Assembly (NCBI GenBank): GCA_026014485.1
Contig: JAOZIE010000014.1
Coordinates: 36,917-100,916 of the forward strand
Direction of reading: 5' to 3'
DNA: 64,000 nt
DNA from: Candidatus Bathyarchaeota archaeon
GTDB lineage: Archaea > Thermoproteota > Bathyarchaeia > Bathyarchaeales > Bathycorpusculaceae
In this document: positions 51,695 to 60,113 of the stretch, piece by piece
How the letters are laid out: every line of letters starts with the position of its first letter
Numbering within the stretch: position 1 is the first letter of the stretch
The notes under the pieces: model-generated
Databases searched by the model: none
What the model was told of the DNA's origin: nothing
The model's input: the letters and a program-made list of their open reading frames with translations, nothing else
Program-made: the position numbers and the translations under genes

Positions 51695-52696
51695 CTACAT
51701 TTTTCCCGAGAGAATTCTTGTGTAGGGGTCTTCTGCGGCGTTGGGGAAGGGTGCAGCTTTGTTGTTTCTGGTTAGCGTGTGGGTTTGTTGTTGGGTGAAT
51801 TTGCCGATGAAGCAGGGTTGTAAGCCGTTTTCTTTGAGGGTTTGCTCGGCTTTTTCTTTGTTTTGCGGATGTACTGCTGCTAAGATGGTGCCTGTTGAGG
51901 ACGCCGCCAGTAGCTGTTCGTCTGAAAACCCAAACTTCTGCTGCAGTATCTGGGCCTGTGGGCAGATGGGGATTTTTTCCCATTGCACTTCAAACCCGAC
52001 TGCTGACGCTTCAGCCATCTCGTTTAGTGCTGTGACCAGTCCTCCTTCGGTGGCATCGTGCATCGCGTGGACTGCGCCTGTTTGGGCAAGCTGTAGGGCT
52101 TCTTTGGTGCAGCTTTGCATGGGGACGAGTGCGGCGAGGTTTTGGGTTGGTTCTGACCCAAAATATTCTGTTGCCCGTTTCTTGTAGGTTAGGGCGAAGT
52201 TGACGGCTGTTTCTAGCCCGACGGGTTTGGTGCAAAGCACAAGGTCGTCGGGTTTAGCATTGGCTGGGGTAATCAGGTTTTCGGGCGTTACGGTTCCATA
52301 TACCGTGCAGACGCCGACCATCTCGGAGAGGCTGTCGTACATGCCTGTGTGTCCCCTCACGATGGCTATGTCCAGTTCGTCGGCGGCGCTGCAGGTTTGC
52401 TTCATTATCTGCTGGAATCTTTCTGGGGCTGTCGGTCGGGGTCCCATGAGGGTGATGGTGCAGAATTCCGGTTTTGCCCCAAACAGCGACACGTCAGAGG
52501 CAGCGTAGTTGACGAGCAGAAAGCCGAACCATTCCTCGGGGACGCCTGTGCATGGGTCCGTGGCGACTGCTAAGTACTTGTCTCCTAGACGGTGGACGCC
52601 TGCGTCAAAGCCCACCCGCGGCGGAATCACGACGCGGCTGTCCTGTTTTATGCAGTTGAGGAGTTTTTGGAGTTGTTTGGTTTGGAGTTTTCCCGT
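51695..52696 (-). CDS. AIR synthase-related (PurM/HypE fold) protein
   Basis: ATP-binding PurM-like enzyme of unassigned substrate; similar proteins include HypE, ThiL, SelD and methanogenesis marker 2. Motifs: VGFDAGVHRLGDKYLAVATDPCTG, NYAASDVSLFGAKPEF, VRGHTGMYDS and the C-terminal HDATEGGLVTALNEMAEAS and SSTGTILAAV. GTG 52630 is the first ordinary start, but the family's N-terminal helix is readable further up in the same frame (GKLQTKQLQKLLNCIKQDSR) with no ATG, GTG or TTG. ACG at 52696, nine bases behind AGGTG, is the best placed alternative start. It lies just downstream of thiT, so a thiamine-related role (ThiL-like) is possible. Confidence 0.8.
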   Translation of the reverse strand, partial: TGKLQTKQLQKLLNCIKQDSRVVIPPRVGFDAGVHRLGDKYLAVATDPCTGVPEEWFGFLLVNYAASDVSLFGAKPEFCTITLMGPRPTAPERFQQIMKQTCSAADELDIAIVRGHTGMYDSLSEMVGVCTVYGTVTPENLITPANAKPDDLVLCTKPVGLETAVNFALTYKKRATEYFGSEPTQNLAALVPMQSCTKEALQLAQTGAVHAMHDATEGGLVTALNEMAEASAVGFEVQWEKIPICPQAQILQQKFGFSDEQLLAASSTGTILAAVHPQNKEKAEQTLKENGLQPCFIGKFTQQQTHTLTRNNKAAPFPNAAEDPYTRILSGKM

Positions 52697-52715
52697 TTCT
52701 GTGTCACACCTGCGG

Positions 52716-53267
52716 TTACATGTAAATCTGTAGGGTTTTGCTTTTTTGTAGGATGTAGATTATGATGATGCTTATTGCCATTTCGGGGAGCAGGTAGCTT
52801 CCGTTGTAGAGTGCGGAGTAGATGTAGGGGTCTACGGTTGGCGCGTAGATGGCGGCGAAGTAGTAGGCGCCTGAGAGGAAGTGCATGATTAAGCGTCCAG
52901 ATATAGCTACAGCGACGCCTGCGACGGGTAGCTTTTTGAAGAATCCTGCTAAGCCGAGGCAGCCGAAAGCCAGCGGGTAATCCAGCAGCGTCTGAAGCGG
53001 ATTGTAAGCATACGGGAGAATCAGGAGCTGTACTAAGCCGTAGAGGACGCCTGAGACTACGCCGATTTTCCATCCTCTGCGCAGGGACAGCCAAAGAAGC
53101 GGCACCATGGAGCCCGCGGTTATGGAGCCGCCCTGCGGCATCGTGTACACGATTACTAGGCTTAGTGCGGTTGATAGCGCCACAAAAATGGATATCTCCG
53201 CGAGAATAAGGGTTGTTGGGGTTTTACGTTTACTATTTTGGGATAGTATCTTATTTGGTTTGTTCAC
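52716..53267 (-). CDS. thiT: ThiT, thiamine-specific ECF S component
   Basis: 183 aa, six membrane helices. Thiamine-binding signature of the family: MPQGGSITAGSMVPLLWLSLRRGWKIGVVSGVLYG split over helix 2 and loop (residues about 45-80), and YNPLQTLLDYPLAFGCLG. Directly preceded by a TPP riboswitch, which fixes the substrate. No ECF ATPase in the window. Confidence 0.92.
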   Translation of the reverse strand: MNKPNKILSQNSKRKTPTTLILAEISIFVALSTALSLVIVYTMPQGGSITAGSMVPLLWLSLRRGWKIGVVSGVLYGLVQLLILPYAYNPLQTLLDYPLAFGCLGLAGFFKKLPVAGVAVAISGRLIMHFLSGAYYFAAIYAPTVDPYIYSALYNGSYLLPEMAISIIIIYILQKSKTLQIYM

Positions 53268-53272
53268 TTTCT

Positions 53273-53363
53273 TTTCCCTCCGCCAGTATTATCTGGTTCA
53301 GGTTCATTGGGTCGACAGCAGGAACTGTCCTCTCAGCCGGGTCATTTCCCAGCTCCCCGAATT
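53273..53363 (-). promoter_or_regulatory. TPP riboswitch (THI element)
   Basis: Minus strand reads TTCGGGGAGC at the 5' end, then GGCTGAGAGG (conserved CUGAGA of P2/P3) and, after a variable stem, ACCTGAACCAGATAATACTGGCG followed by GAGGGAA, the conserved 3' half. These match the thiamine pyrophosphate aptamer closely. It ends five bases before the thiT start, where ligand binding would mask translation initiation. Confidence 0.93.
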
Positions 53364-53874
53364 ACCTTTTGAAGAAAGATTGGAGTTCAGCCTTTTTAGG
53401 CTTATCGGTTCTAAGCCTTGTATTAGTAGCCCGTATATCCTCGGTGTAGCCTTCCAAAAGCACAACGCATAACCACCTACAACTGTGCGAATTACTCGAC
53501 CTGCAGGGTGTGCGGTCTTTTTTTATACTCTTCCGAGTAACCGACTGTTTCTTTACTCCTCTGTTGATAGTGTCAACAAAGAGTACTAAAAAGAAAAACG
53601 CTAAAACAAGCGGGCCCGTGGGAAGCTTAAAGGGGTAACCAACAGAAGCGTCGTCAAAAGCCCACTCATAACATAGGTTAAGAAACATCAAAAACGGATA
53701 ACACCCACCCAATGAAGCGGATAGTATCTTGAGCATATTTTTTCTTGTGATGTTTCCGAAAGTGTGCTTAGTTTCGAGATAAAGCAAAACAGTGAAAATA
53801 ACTGCTATTAATAACGGAGTTACCCATATGGGAATCAGGTAATTGAAAGTTTCAGCGGTTGATTCTGTGACCAT
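53362..53874 (-). CDS. Small membrane protein
   Basis: 170 aa. Three membrane helices (residues about 12-32, 47-68 and 85-105; PIWVTPLLIAVIFTVLLYLE), then a basic, cysteine-containing tail (about 115-170) that looks less protein-like and ends where the TPP aptamer starts. The tail may be read-through into the leader; a true end near residue 115 cannot be shown. No family recognised. Confidence 0.5.
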   Translation of the reverse strand: MVTESTAETFNYLIPIWVTPLLIAVIFTVLLYLETKHTFGNITRKNMLKILSASLGGCYPFLMFLNLCYEWAFDDASVGYPFKLPTGPLVLAFFFLVLFVDTINRGVKKQSVTRKSIKKDRTPCRSSNSHSCRWLCVVLLEGYTEDIRATNTRLRTDKPKKAELQSFFKR

Positions 53875-53989
53875 CTTTCTTCCCTCTATAACAATATTGC
53901 TGAATTAAAAGTATAAGCGTTTTACCAGTTACTGGTTTAACAAATACTATTTAACAAAAAATATAAGGGTCTACACCTAATCTTATTTC

Positions 53990-55615
53990 TTGGTGAGAAA
54001 TTTGGGAAGGCCATCGCTCATTAAGCCTGCAATAATTAGAGTACTCAGCAAAACCGCTAACCCCGTTCGTTTCAACGACTTATGTAATGAAGTTGAAAAA
54101 GAACTGCACCGAGCAAAAATCGATCCGAAACAATTTAATGTTAACCTTCAAAGCATGGTTGACGATGGAAGCGTTGAGAAAAAGTTATCCGCGGGCAAGC
54201 TCGCATATACGTTGACATCTGGATTTTATGAACAAAAGTTGAAGTTAACGTTGGTTGAACTTCTCAACAGTCGAAAGCTCTCACAATTATATGATCGTAT
54301 GGAAGGTGAAGAAATACCTCCATTCATCGTTTTTCTTGATCCTCCTGCATTTGACTACAAAACAAAAAAACCATTGTCCCAATCTGATCCAAATTCTTTT
54401 GGAGGAGGACCGATGACAGAGCCTGGAGATATGCGGAGCGTCCCAGACTGGAGTAACCCTAGCAGGGCAATTGCCTCGATTATGGTTAACGATTTTCAAG
54501 GGTTTCTATCAGCAAAAGAACGTACTAACTTAATCAAATTGTGTAGATGGGCATATTGGGCAGGTTGCCGACATTACATAGAAAGTTCCAGCCTATTTCA
54601 ACCACTCGAAAAAAATATTGAACAATGCAAGCATTTTACAGAATCATGTATTCAGAAATTTGGTGATGATTCTAGGCGCGTAGAAGCCGAAAAAAAACTT
54701 CTTCGAATATTGGACTTGACAGAGGACCTGATAAAGAAAAAAGACCTTAATGAGTTTTTAGAATGCCTAATTGCAAGTCGGGATGAGCACAGACGGTTGT
54801 TAAACGAGATTTTATGTACGAAAGGCCCAATGAGCCGCGGTGAGAGATTATTTACTCGTTTCTTTGAATTTGGTTCTCGTATACGTGAGGGTTTAGTTAT
54901 AGCAGAATTGTTACACGACAATGTCCCCTTGAATGAAATGCCGTTAAAAGAACGCTTCTTCTTGACCACAGGTAACGTTTGGGACGAGTTCTTTAATGAT
55001 ATACTGTTTGGTATAGATTTCTCTAACAGATTCCCCGAAGAAATTGATGATTTCAAAAAAATTAAAGGAAGCATTGAGGACGCATCGGTTGTGCTTAAAC
55101 CGCTCAAAGAAAACCTAAATTTTCTGCTTGAACTGCCCTTCAAGAGAAAAATAGCGATTACATATTTATGGGGATTTGCGGAGTCAATTCTTTTGTCCGA
55201 TCGAAGCACGATTCGTGGCTTTGAGGATTGGCGCAATGCTTTGAACAAAGGGGACTTAGATCATCGGGAATGGCTGTTTAATGAAAAGACGATAACACGT
55301 TTAGCAGCAGCATACCGAGCAGTGAAACAGCACAAAGAACCCGCTAATGTTAGGATTGACAAAGAAGACTGGTCGCTTCAAGATTTATACAAATATCATC
55401 CTTTAGGGAAGGACATAGAGTTTTGGAAAGGAATCATTGATGATATCAACACAAGAAGAAACGTAAACCGAACAATTTACGGCGGCGGTACTGTTCCCAA
55501 GGACGTGTATGAGGCATTTAAGAGAAAAGAAACTGAATACGTAGAAAAAATGCTTGATGAAGAAGAAAGTCAATCGGAAAAAACAAGGCGAAGGACAAAA
55601 AAATTGCCCAAATAG
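53990..55615 (+). CDS. Large unknown protein with N-terminal winged helix, accessory-looking
   Basis: 541 aa from GTG 53990. First 80 residues form a winged-helix-like domain (IRVLSKTANPVRFNDLCNEVEKEL). The rest is helical, with no enzyme motif, and a Lys/Arg-rich tail (SEKTRRRTKKLPK). Base composition is clearly more A/T-rich than in its neighbours and uses A/T-ending codons, unlike valS next door. Together with its isolation, this suggests an acquired gene. Function unknown; regulator or phage/defence-type component are possibilities only. Confidence 0.65.
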   Translation: MVRNLGRPSLIKPAIIRVLSKTANPVRFNDLCNEVEKELHRAKIDPKQFNVNLQSMVDDGSVEKKLSAGKLAYTLTSGFYEQKLKLTLVELLNSRKLSQLYDRMEGEEIPPFIVFLDPPAFDYKTKKPLSQSDPNSFGGGPMTEPGDMRSVPDWSNPSRAIASIMVNDFQGFLSAKERTNLIKLCRWAYWAGCRHYIESSSLFQPLEKNIEQCKHFTESCIQKFGDDSRRVEAEKKLLRILDLTEDLIKKKDLNEFLECLIASRDEHRRLLNEILCTKGPMSRGERLFTRFFEFGSRIREGLVIAELLHDNVPLNEMPLKERFFLTTGNVWDEFFNDILFGIDFSNRFPEEIDDFKKIKGSIEDASVVLKPLKENLNFLLELPFKRKIAITYLWGFAESILLSDRSTIRGFEDWRNALNKGDLDHREWLFNEKTITRLAAAYRAVKQHKEPANVRIDKEDWSLQDLYKYHPLGKDIEFWKGIIDDINTRRNVNRTIYGGGTVPKDVYEAFKRKETEYVEKMLDEEESQSEKTRRRTKKLPK

Positions 55616-55748
55616 CTGGTAGCTTAGCCTTATTTGAGGCTGTAATAATCGCAACGCTTGTTAAGAGTATATGCTTTGAACTGAGGATAATGTTTTTAGG
55701 TGGTTTTCTAGTTTTCCTATGCCATCACGTTAACGAGGAACAAACAGA

Positions 55749-58232
55749 ATGCAGCCTTTGCCAAAAGAATACAACTTCGCCGAAATCGAGCGTAGATGGC
55801 AACAGAAATGGGAAGAGATGGGGATTTTCCGCTACGACTGGAACGACACTAACCGCGTTTCATTCAGTATTGATACTCCGCCGCCTTACCCGTCAGGCGA
55901 GTTGCACATGGGCAACGTCCTCAACTGGACCTACTTTGACATGGTCGCCCGCTACAAACGGCTGCGCGGCTTCAACGTGCTGTTTCCGCAGGGCTGGGAC
56001 TGCCACGGCTTGGGCATCGAAATCCAAGTGGAGAAAGCCAACAACATCCGCAAACGGGACCTGCCGCCTGACCAGTTCCGCGGCATGTGCATGGCGCTGG
56101 TTGAGAAGTACATTGCGATGATGAAGGAGGGCATCTTGAAGCTGGGCTGCAGCATCGACTGGACCACCGAATACAAAACAATGGACCCCGACTACTGGCG
56201 CCGCACCCAACTCAGCTTCATCCTGCTGCATCAGAAGGGCTACATGTATCAGGGCACGCACCCCGTCAACTGGTGCCCCCACGACGAAACCGCCATAGCC
56301 GACGCCGAAGTCGACTACGTCAAACGCGACGGCATCCTCAACTACATCCGCTTCCCCCTAGAAGGCACAGACGAGCACCTGCTCATCGCAACGTCGCGCC
56401 CCGAATTCATACCCGCCTGCGTCGCCGTCGAAGTCAACCCCTCCGACGAGCGGTTCAACAAGTACATAGGCAAAAAAATCGTGGTGCCCCTTGTCAACCG
56501 AACCGTAACCATAATCCCCGAAGAATCCGTGGACCCCGAATTCGGCACAGGCGTGGTTCAAATCTGCACTTACGGCGACAAAGAAGACGTCAAAACCGTC
56601 ATGAAACACAAGCTGCCCGTCATCATGCTGCTCTCCGAGAACGGCCGCATAAACGAGAACGGAGGCAAATACCACGGCTTAACCGTCAACCAAGCCCGCG
56701 CCGCCATCGTGCAAGACCTAACCGAGGCAGGGTTGCTGGACCACACCGAGAAAATCCAGCATGAAGTCGGCGTCTGCGACCGCTGCAAGGCACACGTGGA
56801 GATTCTGGAGCGCAAACAGTGGTTCATGAAAACCCGCGACTTAACCGAAGCCGTGGAGAAAAACGCTAACGAAGTCGTCTGGTACCCTGACTACATGAAA
56901 AACCGCCTTATTGACTGGGCGCGGTCGCTGGATTGGGATTGGGTAATCAGCAGGCAGCGGCTGTTTGCGACGCCGATTCCCGTTTGGTACTGCAAAAGCT
57001 GCGGGGAGCTGATTTTGGCAAAACCCGAGTGGGTTCCTATAGATCCTAAGCTGGAGCGCCCAAAAATTGACCGGTGCCCCAAATGCGGCGGCTCCGAATT
57101 CACGGGCGAAACCGACGTGTTCGACACGTGGATGGACAGCTCAATAACCTGCGCCGTGCATGCGGGGTGGCCTGACCGCGCTGACTGGAAGAGGCTTTTC
57201 CCCGCTGACGTTCACCCGTCAGGAACCGACATCATCCGAACATGGGCATACTACCTTATGGTGCGGCATCTGGCGCTTTTTGACGAAACCGCCTACAAGA
57301 GCGTGCTCATCAACGGCATGGTTCTGGGGCAAGACGGCAGAAAAATGAGCAAATCCCTCAAAAACTACGTGGCGGCGCCCGAAGCCCTCAACAAGTACGG
57401 CTCCGACGCCATCCGACAGTGGGCAGCAGGAGGCGGCGCAACAGGCTCCGACATACCCTACCGCGTGCAAGACGTGGAATACGGACGGCGGTTTCTGGTG
57501 AAGCTGTGGAATGTTTCAGGTTTCTGCAGCAAGCTTCTTGCCGACTACACACCCGTCGAGGCAGATTCCGTGGAGCTTCAGCCGCTGGACAGGTGGCTGC
57601 TGAGCAAAACCGAAAAAGTCACCCAGAAAGTAACTGACGCCTTCGAGAAATGCCAGTTCAACATAGCTGTGGAGGAAATCCGCAACTTCACATGGCACGT
57701 TTTCTGCGACGCCTACGTGGAGGCAGCCAAAGACAGGCTCTACCGCCCCGAAGTACACGGTCAAAACAAGAGGGCTGCCGCTCAATACACGCTCTACGCG
57801 GTGCTTTATCGTGTTCTGCAGATGCTCTCGCCGGTGGTTCCGCATTTAACCGAGGAAATCTACCAGACTATGTATGCTCCCGACAAGGGCTACCCGAGCC
57901 TGCAGCAGGCGCCTTGGCCCGTGTTTAACGAGGCGTTGGTGGATGAGCCCACGGAGAAACACGGCGACCTTATCGTGGAGTTCATCGGCGAAGTCAGACG
58001 GGAGAAAGCCGAAAACCGCATGTCCCTCAACACGCCCATAAAGACGTTGAAGGTTTACGCGGGGGACCATTCGGCTGCGGAAGCGTTGGAAGACGGCAAA
58101 GCCGACATCGCGGGCACACTCAAAGCCGAGACCGTGGAGATTCTGCCCGAGGAAGGCAGCGGCAGACCCGTAGCGCAGTTTCCCACGGTGCACTTCGTTG
58201 CGGAATACCAAGTAGCCGCAAAAACCAGCTAA
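55749..58232 (+). CDS. valS: Valyl-tRNA synthetase
   Basis: 827 aa. Class I synthetase for valine. HIGH-equivalent GELHMGN at residue 49, KMSKSLKNY near 535, the CP1 editing domain (about 190-345), zinc-knuckle CKSCGE and CPKCGG (about 420-450), and anticodon-binding helical domain after 600. ATG at 55749. GC-rich with normal codon use. Followed 14 bp later by nadX. Confidence 0.95.
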   Translation: MQPLPKEYNFAEIERRWQQKWEEMGIFRYDWNDTNRVSFSIDTPPPYPSGELHMGNVLNWTYFDMVARYKRLRGFNVLFPQGWDCHGLGIEIQVEKANNIRKRDLPPDQFRGMCMALVEKYIAMMKEGILKLGCSIDWTTEYKTMDPDYWRRTQLSFILLHQKGYMYQGTHPVNWCPHDETAIADAEVDYVKRDGILNYIRFPLEGTDEHLLIATSRPEFIPACVAVEVNPSDERFNKYIGKKIVVPLVNRTVTIIPEESVDPEFGTGVVQICTYGDKEDVKTVMKHKLPVIMLLSENGRINENGGKYHGLTVNQARAAIVQDLTEAGLLDHTEKIQHEVGVCDRCKAHVEILERKQWFMKTRDLTEAVEKNANEVVWYPDYMKNRLIDWARSLDWDWVISRQRLFATPIPVWYCKSCGELILAKPEWVPIDPKLERPKIDRCPKCGGSEFTGETDVFDTWMDSSITCAVHAGWPDRADWKRLFPADVHPSGTDIIRTWAYYLMVRHLALFDETAYKSVLINGMVLGQDGRKMSKSLKNYVAAPEALNKYGSDAIRQWAAGGGATGSDIPYRVQDVEYGRRFLVKLWNVSGFCSKLLADYTPVEADSVELQPLDRWLLSKTEKVTQKVTDAFEKCQFNIAVEEIRNFTWHVFCDAYVEAAKDRLYRPEVHGQNKRAAAQYTLYAVLYRVLQMLSPVVPHLTEEIYQTMYAPDKGYPSLQQAPWPVFNEALVDEPTEKHGDLIVEFIGEVRREKAENRMSLNTPIKTLKVYAGDHSAAEALEDGKADIAGTLKAETVEILPEEGSGRPVAQFPTVHFVAEYQVAAKTS

Positions 58233-58246
58233 ACGGAGCCAGAAAA

Positions 58247-58984
58247 TTGAAGACTGTGGGTTTAATTGGATGCGGCGCCATCGGCACAGTTCTAGCCGAA
58301 GCCATCGAACGCAAACTGGTGGTGTGTGATGAATTGGTCGTTTTTGACGTTGACAGGGCAAAAGCGGAGCATCTGAAGGCAGCCCTGAATTTTCCAGTCA
58401 CCATCGTGGAGAGCTTCGAGGAACTGCTACAACGCAAACCCGAGGTCATTGTGGAGGCGGCTTCGCAGCAGGCAGCCAAAGACTATGTGCCTCGCGTCGT
58501 TGCGGCAGGCGTCGAGCTTATAGTCTTGAGTACTGGTGCGTTGCTGGATTTGGATGTGGATTTGAGCAGGGTACATGTGCCTTCAGGAGCCATCGGAGGC
58601 TTAGATGCCATCTCCAATGCCGCGTTGGCTGGAGTGGAAGAGGTTGTGTTGGCGTCCCGCAAAAACCCCCGTGCCTTCGAGAAAAACAACACCCAGCCCG
58701 AAATCGTTTACGAGGGCACCGCAGAAGAAGCAGCAAGGCAGTTTCCACGAGCCATGAACGTTGCCGCCACTTTAGCGCTCACAGTGAAGCCTGCGCGGGT
58801 GAAGGTGAAGGTCATTTCCGACCCGAACGTTGAGCGCAATACCCATGAGATTGTTTTGAAGTGGAAGTTTGGCGAGATGTTTTTGCGGTTTGCAAATGAC
58901 CCTCATCCCGACAACCTTCACACAAGCGCTTTGGCGGCTTGGTCTGCGATTAGGCTGTTGCAGGTTTTACTTGAGCAAGTTTAG
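58247..58984 (+). CDS. nadX: L-aspartate dehydrogenase
   Basis: 245 aa from TTG 58247 (GGAG upstream). Oxidises aspartate to iminoaspartate for NAD synthesis in archaea without aspartate oxidase. NAD motif VGLIGCGAIGTVLAEAI, then VEAASQQAAKDYV, VPSGAIGGLDAISNAAL, RKNPRAF and the C-terminal HPDNLHTSALAAWSAI (active-site His). Coupled to valS. Followed by a T-rich terminator-like stretch (58985-59015). Confidence 0.9.
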   Translation: MKTVGLIGCGAIGTVLAEAIERKLVVCDELVVFDVDRAKAEHLKAALNFPVTIVESFEELLQRKPEVIVEAASQQAAKDYVPRVVAAGVELIVLSTGALLDLDVDLSRVHVPSGAIGGLDAISNAALAGVEEVVLASRKNPRAFEKNNTQPEIVYEGTAEEAARQFPRAMNVAATLALTVKPARVKVKVISDPNVERNTHEIVLKWKFGEMFLRFANDPHPDNLHTSALAAWSAIRLLQVLLEQV

Positions 58985-59053
58985 TTTTTCTCTTATTTTT
59001 TTGTTTTTTCCATTGTATTTTGGTCTGTTTTTTCGATAGATTTATTACCATTT

Positions 59054-59079
59054 CCGTTATGTATGTCCGTTCATAACGG
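59054..59079 (+). promoter_or_regulatory. Palindromic operator before the ABC importer
   Basis: Perfect inverted repeat CCGTTATG-N10-CATAACGG, ending eight bases before the ATG at 59087. Fits a dimeric repressor, for example a metal- or corrinoid-responsive one. An upstream in-frame ATG at 59063 lies within it, which argues against that start. Confidence 0.55.
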
Positions 59080-59086
59080 TGATTGG

Positions 59087-60112
59087 ATGAAAAAATGGCT
59101 AATATCAACTCTAATAATAGCTATTCTAGCAATAGGTAGCGTATCTGGGGTTTACCTATACTCGCTCAATTCTCCACAAGAAACCGCAAACACCCGAACA
59201 ATAATTGATTCAACTGGCGAAGCAGTTGAAGTGCCAACAAACGTGCAAAGAGTCGTAGCACTACGCCCAGGAATCGTAGAAATGCTGTGCATTTTAGGTG
59301 TATCCGATAAAATTGTAGGCGTTGACGAACAAACCATTTCAGGAGCAGGCTATGGCGAATTCAACCTTCAACTATGCCCTGAACTATCACATCTGACCGC
59401 ACCAATATCTGGAAAAACCATAAACGTAGAATCAGTAATCGCTCTGCACCCTGATGTCGTTTTCATCGGCGGGTCCGGCAGGCTAAGCTGGATTGAACCA
59501 TTAAAGAATGCTAATTTAACAGTCGTTGTTACACACTTTGAAGAAATAGGTAACTACACTCGCGACTTAGGTATACTAGCCGAAGTGATGGATGTAGAAG
59601 ACACAGCAGGACCAATCATAACACAGGTCCAAAATATTCTCGACGCAGTTGATTCACACGTAAGCAGCTTAACAACCGATGAACAAGTCACAGTTTACTT
59701 CTGCTCTCATGACGCCTACCACGCATACGGTTGCACAACATTCGAACATGCACAAATGGTCACCGCAAAAGGCATCAACGTAGCAGAAAGCATTACCACC
59801 TGGCTTCCAGAGATATCCGTTGAACAATTAATCGTTTGGAACCCAAGCGTAATGTTCACTTTAGAAGGCACAGACCTAGCAAGCATTCTTAGTGATCCAC
59901 AGTTACAGTCGATTTCAGCAATAAGCAACCAGAAAGTGTACTCGATACCTGAAGCTGGCTGGGATTTTGGTTCCTTGCGCGCAATCTTTGCCATAGAATG
60001 GATGTCTTCAAAACTGTATCCTGACCTATTTGCTGACATAGACATAAACCAGGAAGTTAGCAGCTTCTACCAAGCAGTATACGGCATGGACTACACTGGA
60101 CCAGAACTCTAA
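59087..60112 (+). CDS. BtuF/FecB-type substrate-binding protein
   Basis: 341 aa from ATG 59087. N-terminal membrane anchor (residues 4-24), no lipobox Cys. Periplasmic-binding fold of the cobalamin/siderophore class: TIIDSTGEAVEVPTNVQRVV, then VESVIALHPDVVFIGGSG and a C-terminal lobe with WNPSVMFTLEGTDLA. Binds a metal-chelate such as corrinoid or siderophore. First gene of a four-gene importer operon with a palindrome in front. Confidence 0.85.
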   Translation: MKKWLISTLIIAILAIGSVSGVYLYSLNSPQETANTRTIIDSTGEAVEVPTNVQRVVALRPGIVEMLCILGVSDKIVGVDEQTISGAGYGEFNLQLCPELSHLTAPISGKTINVESVIALHPDVVFIGGSGRLSWIEPLKNANLTVVVTHFEEIGNYTRDLGILAEVMDVEDTAGPIITQVQNILDAVDSHVSSLTTDEQVTVYFCSHDAYHAYGCTTFEHAQMVTAKGINVAESITTWLPEISVEQLIVWNPSVMFTLEGTDLASILSDPQLQSISAISNQKVYSIPEAGWDFGSLRAIFAIEWMSSKLYPDLFADIDINQEVSSFYQAVYGMDYTGPEL

Positions 60113-60113
60113 A

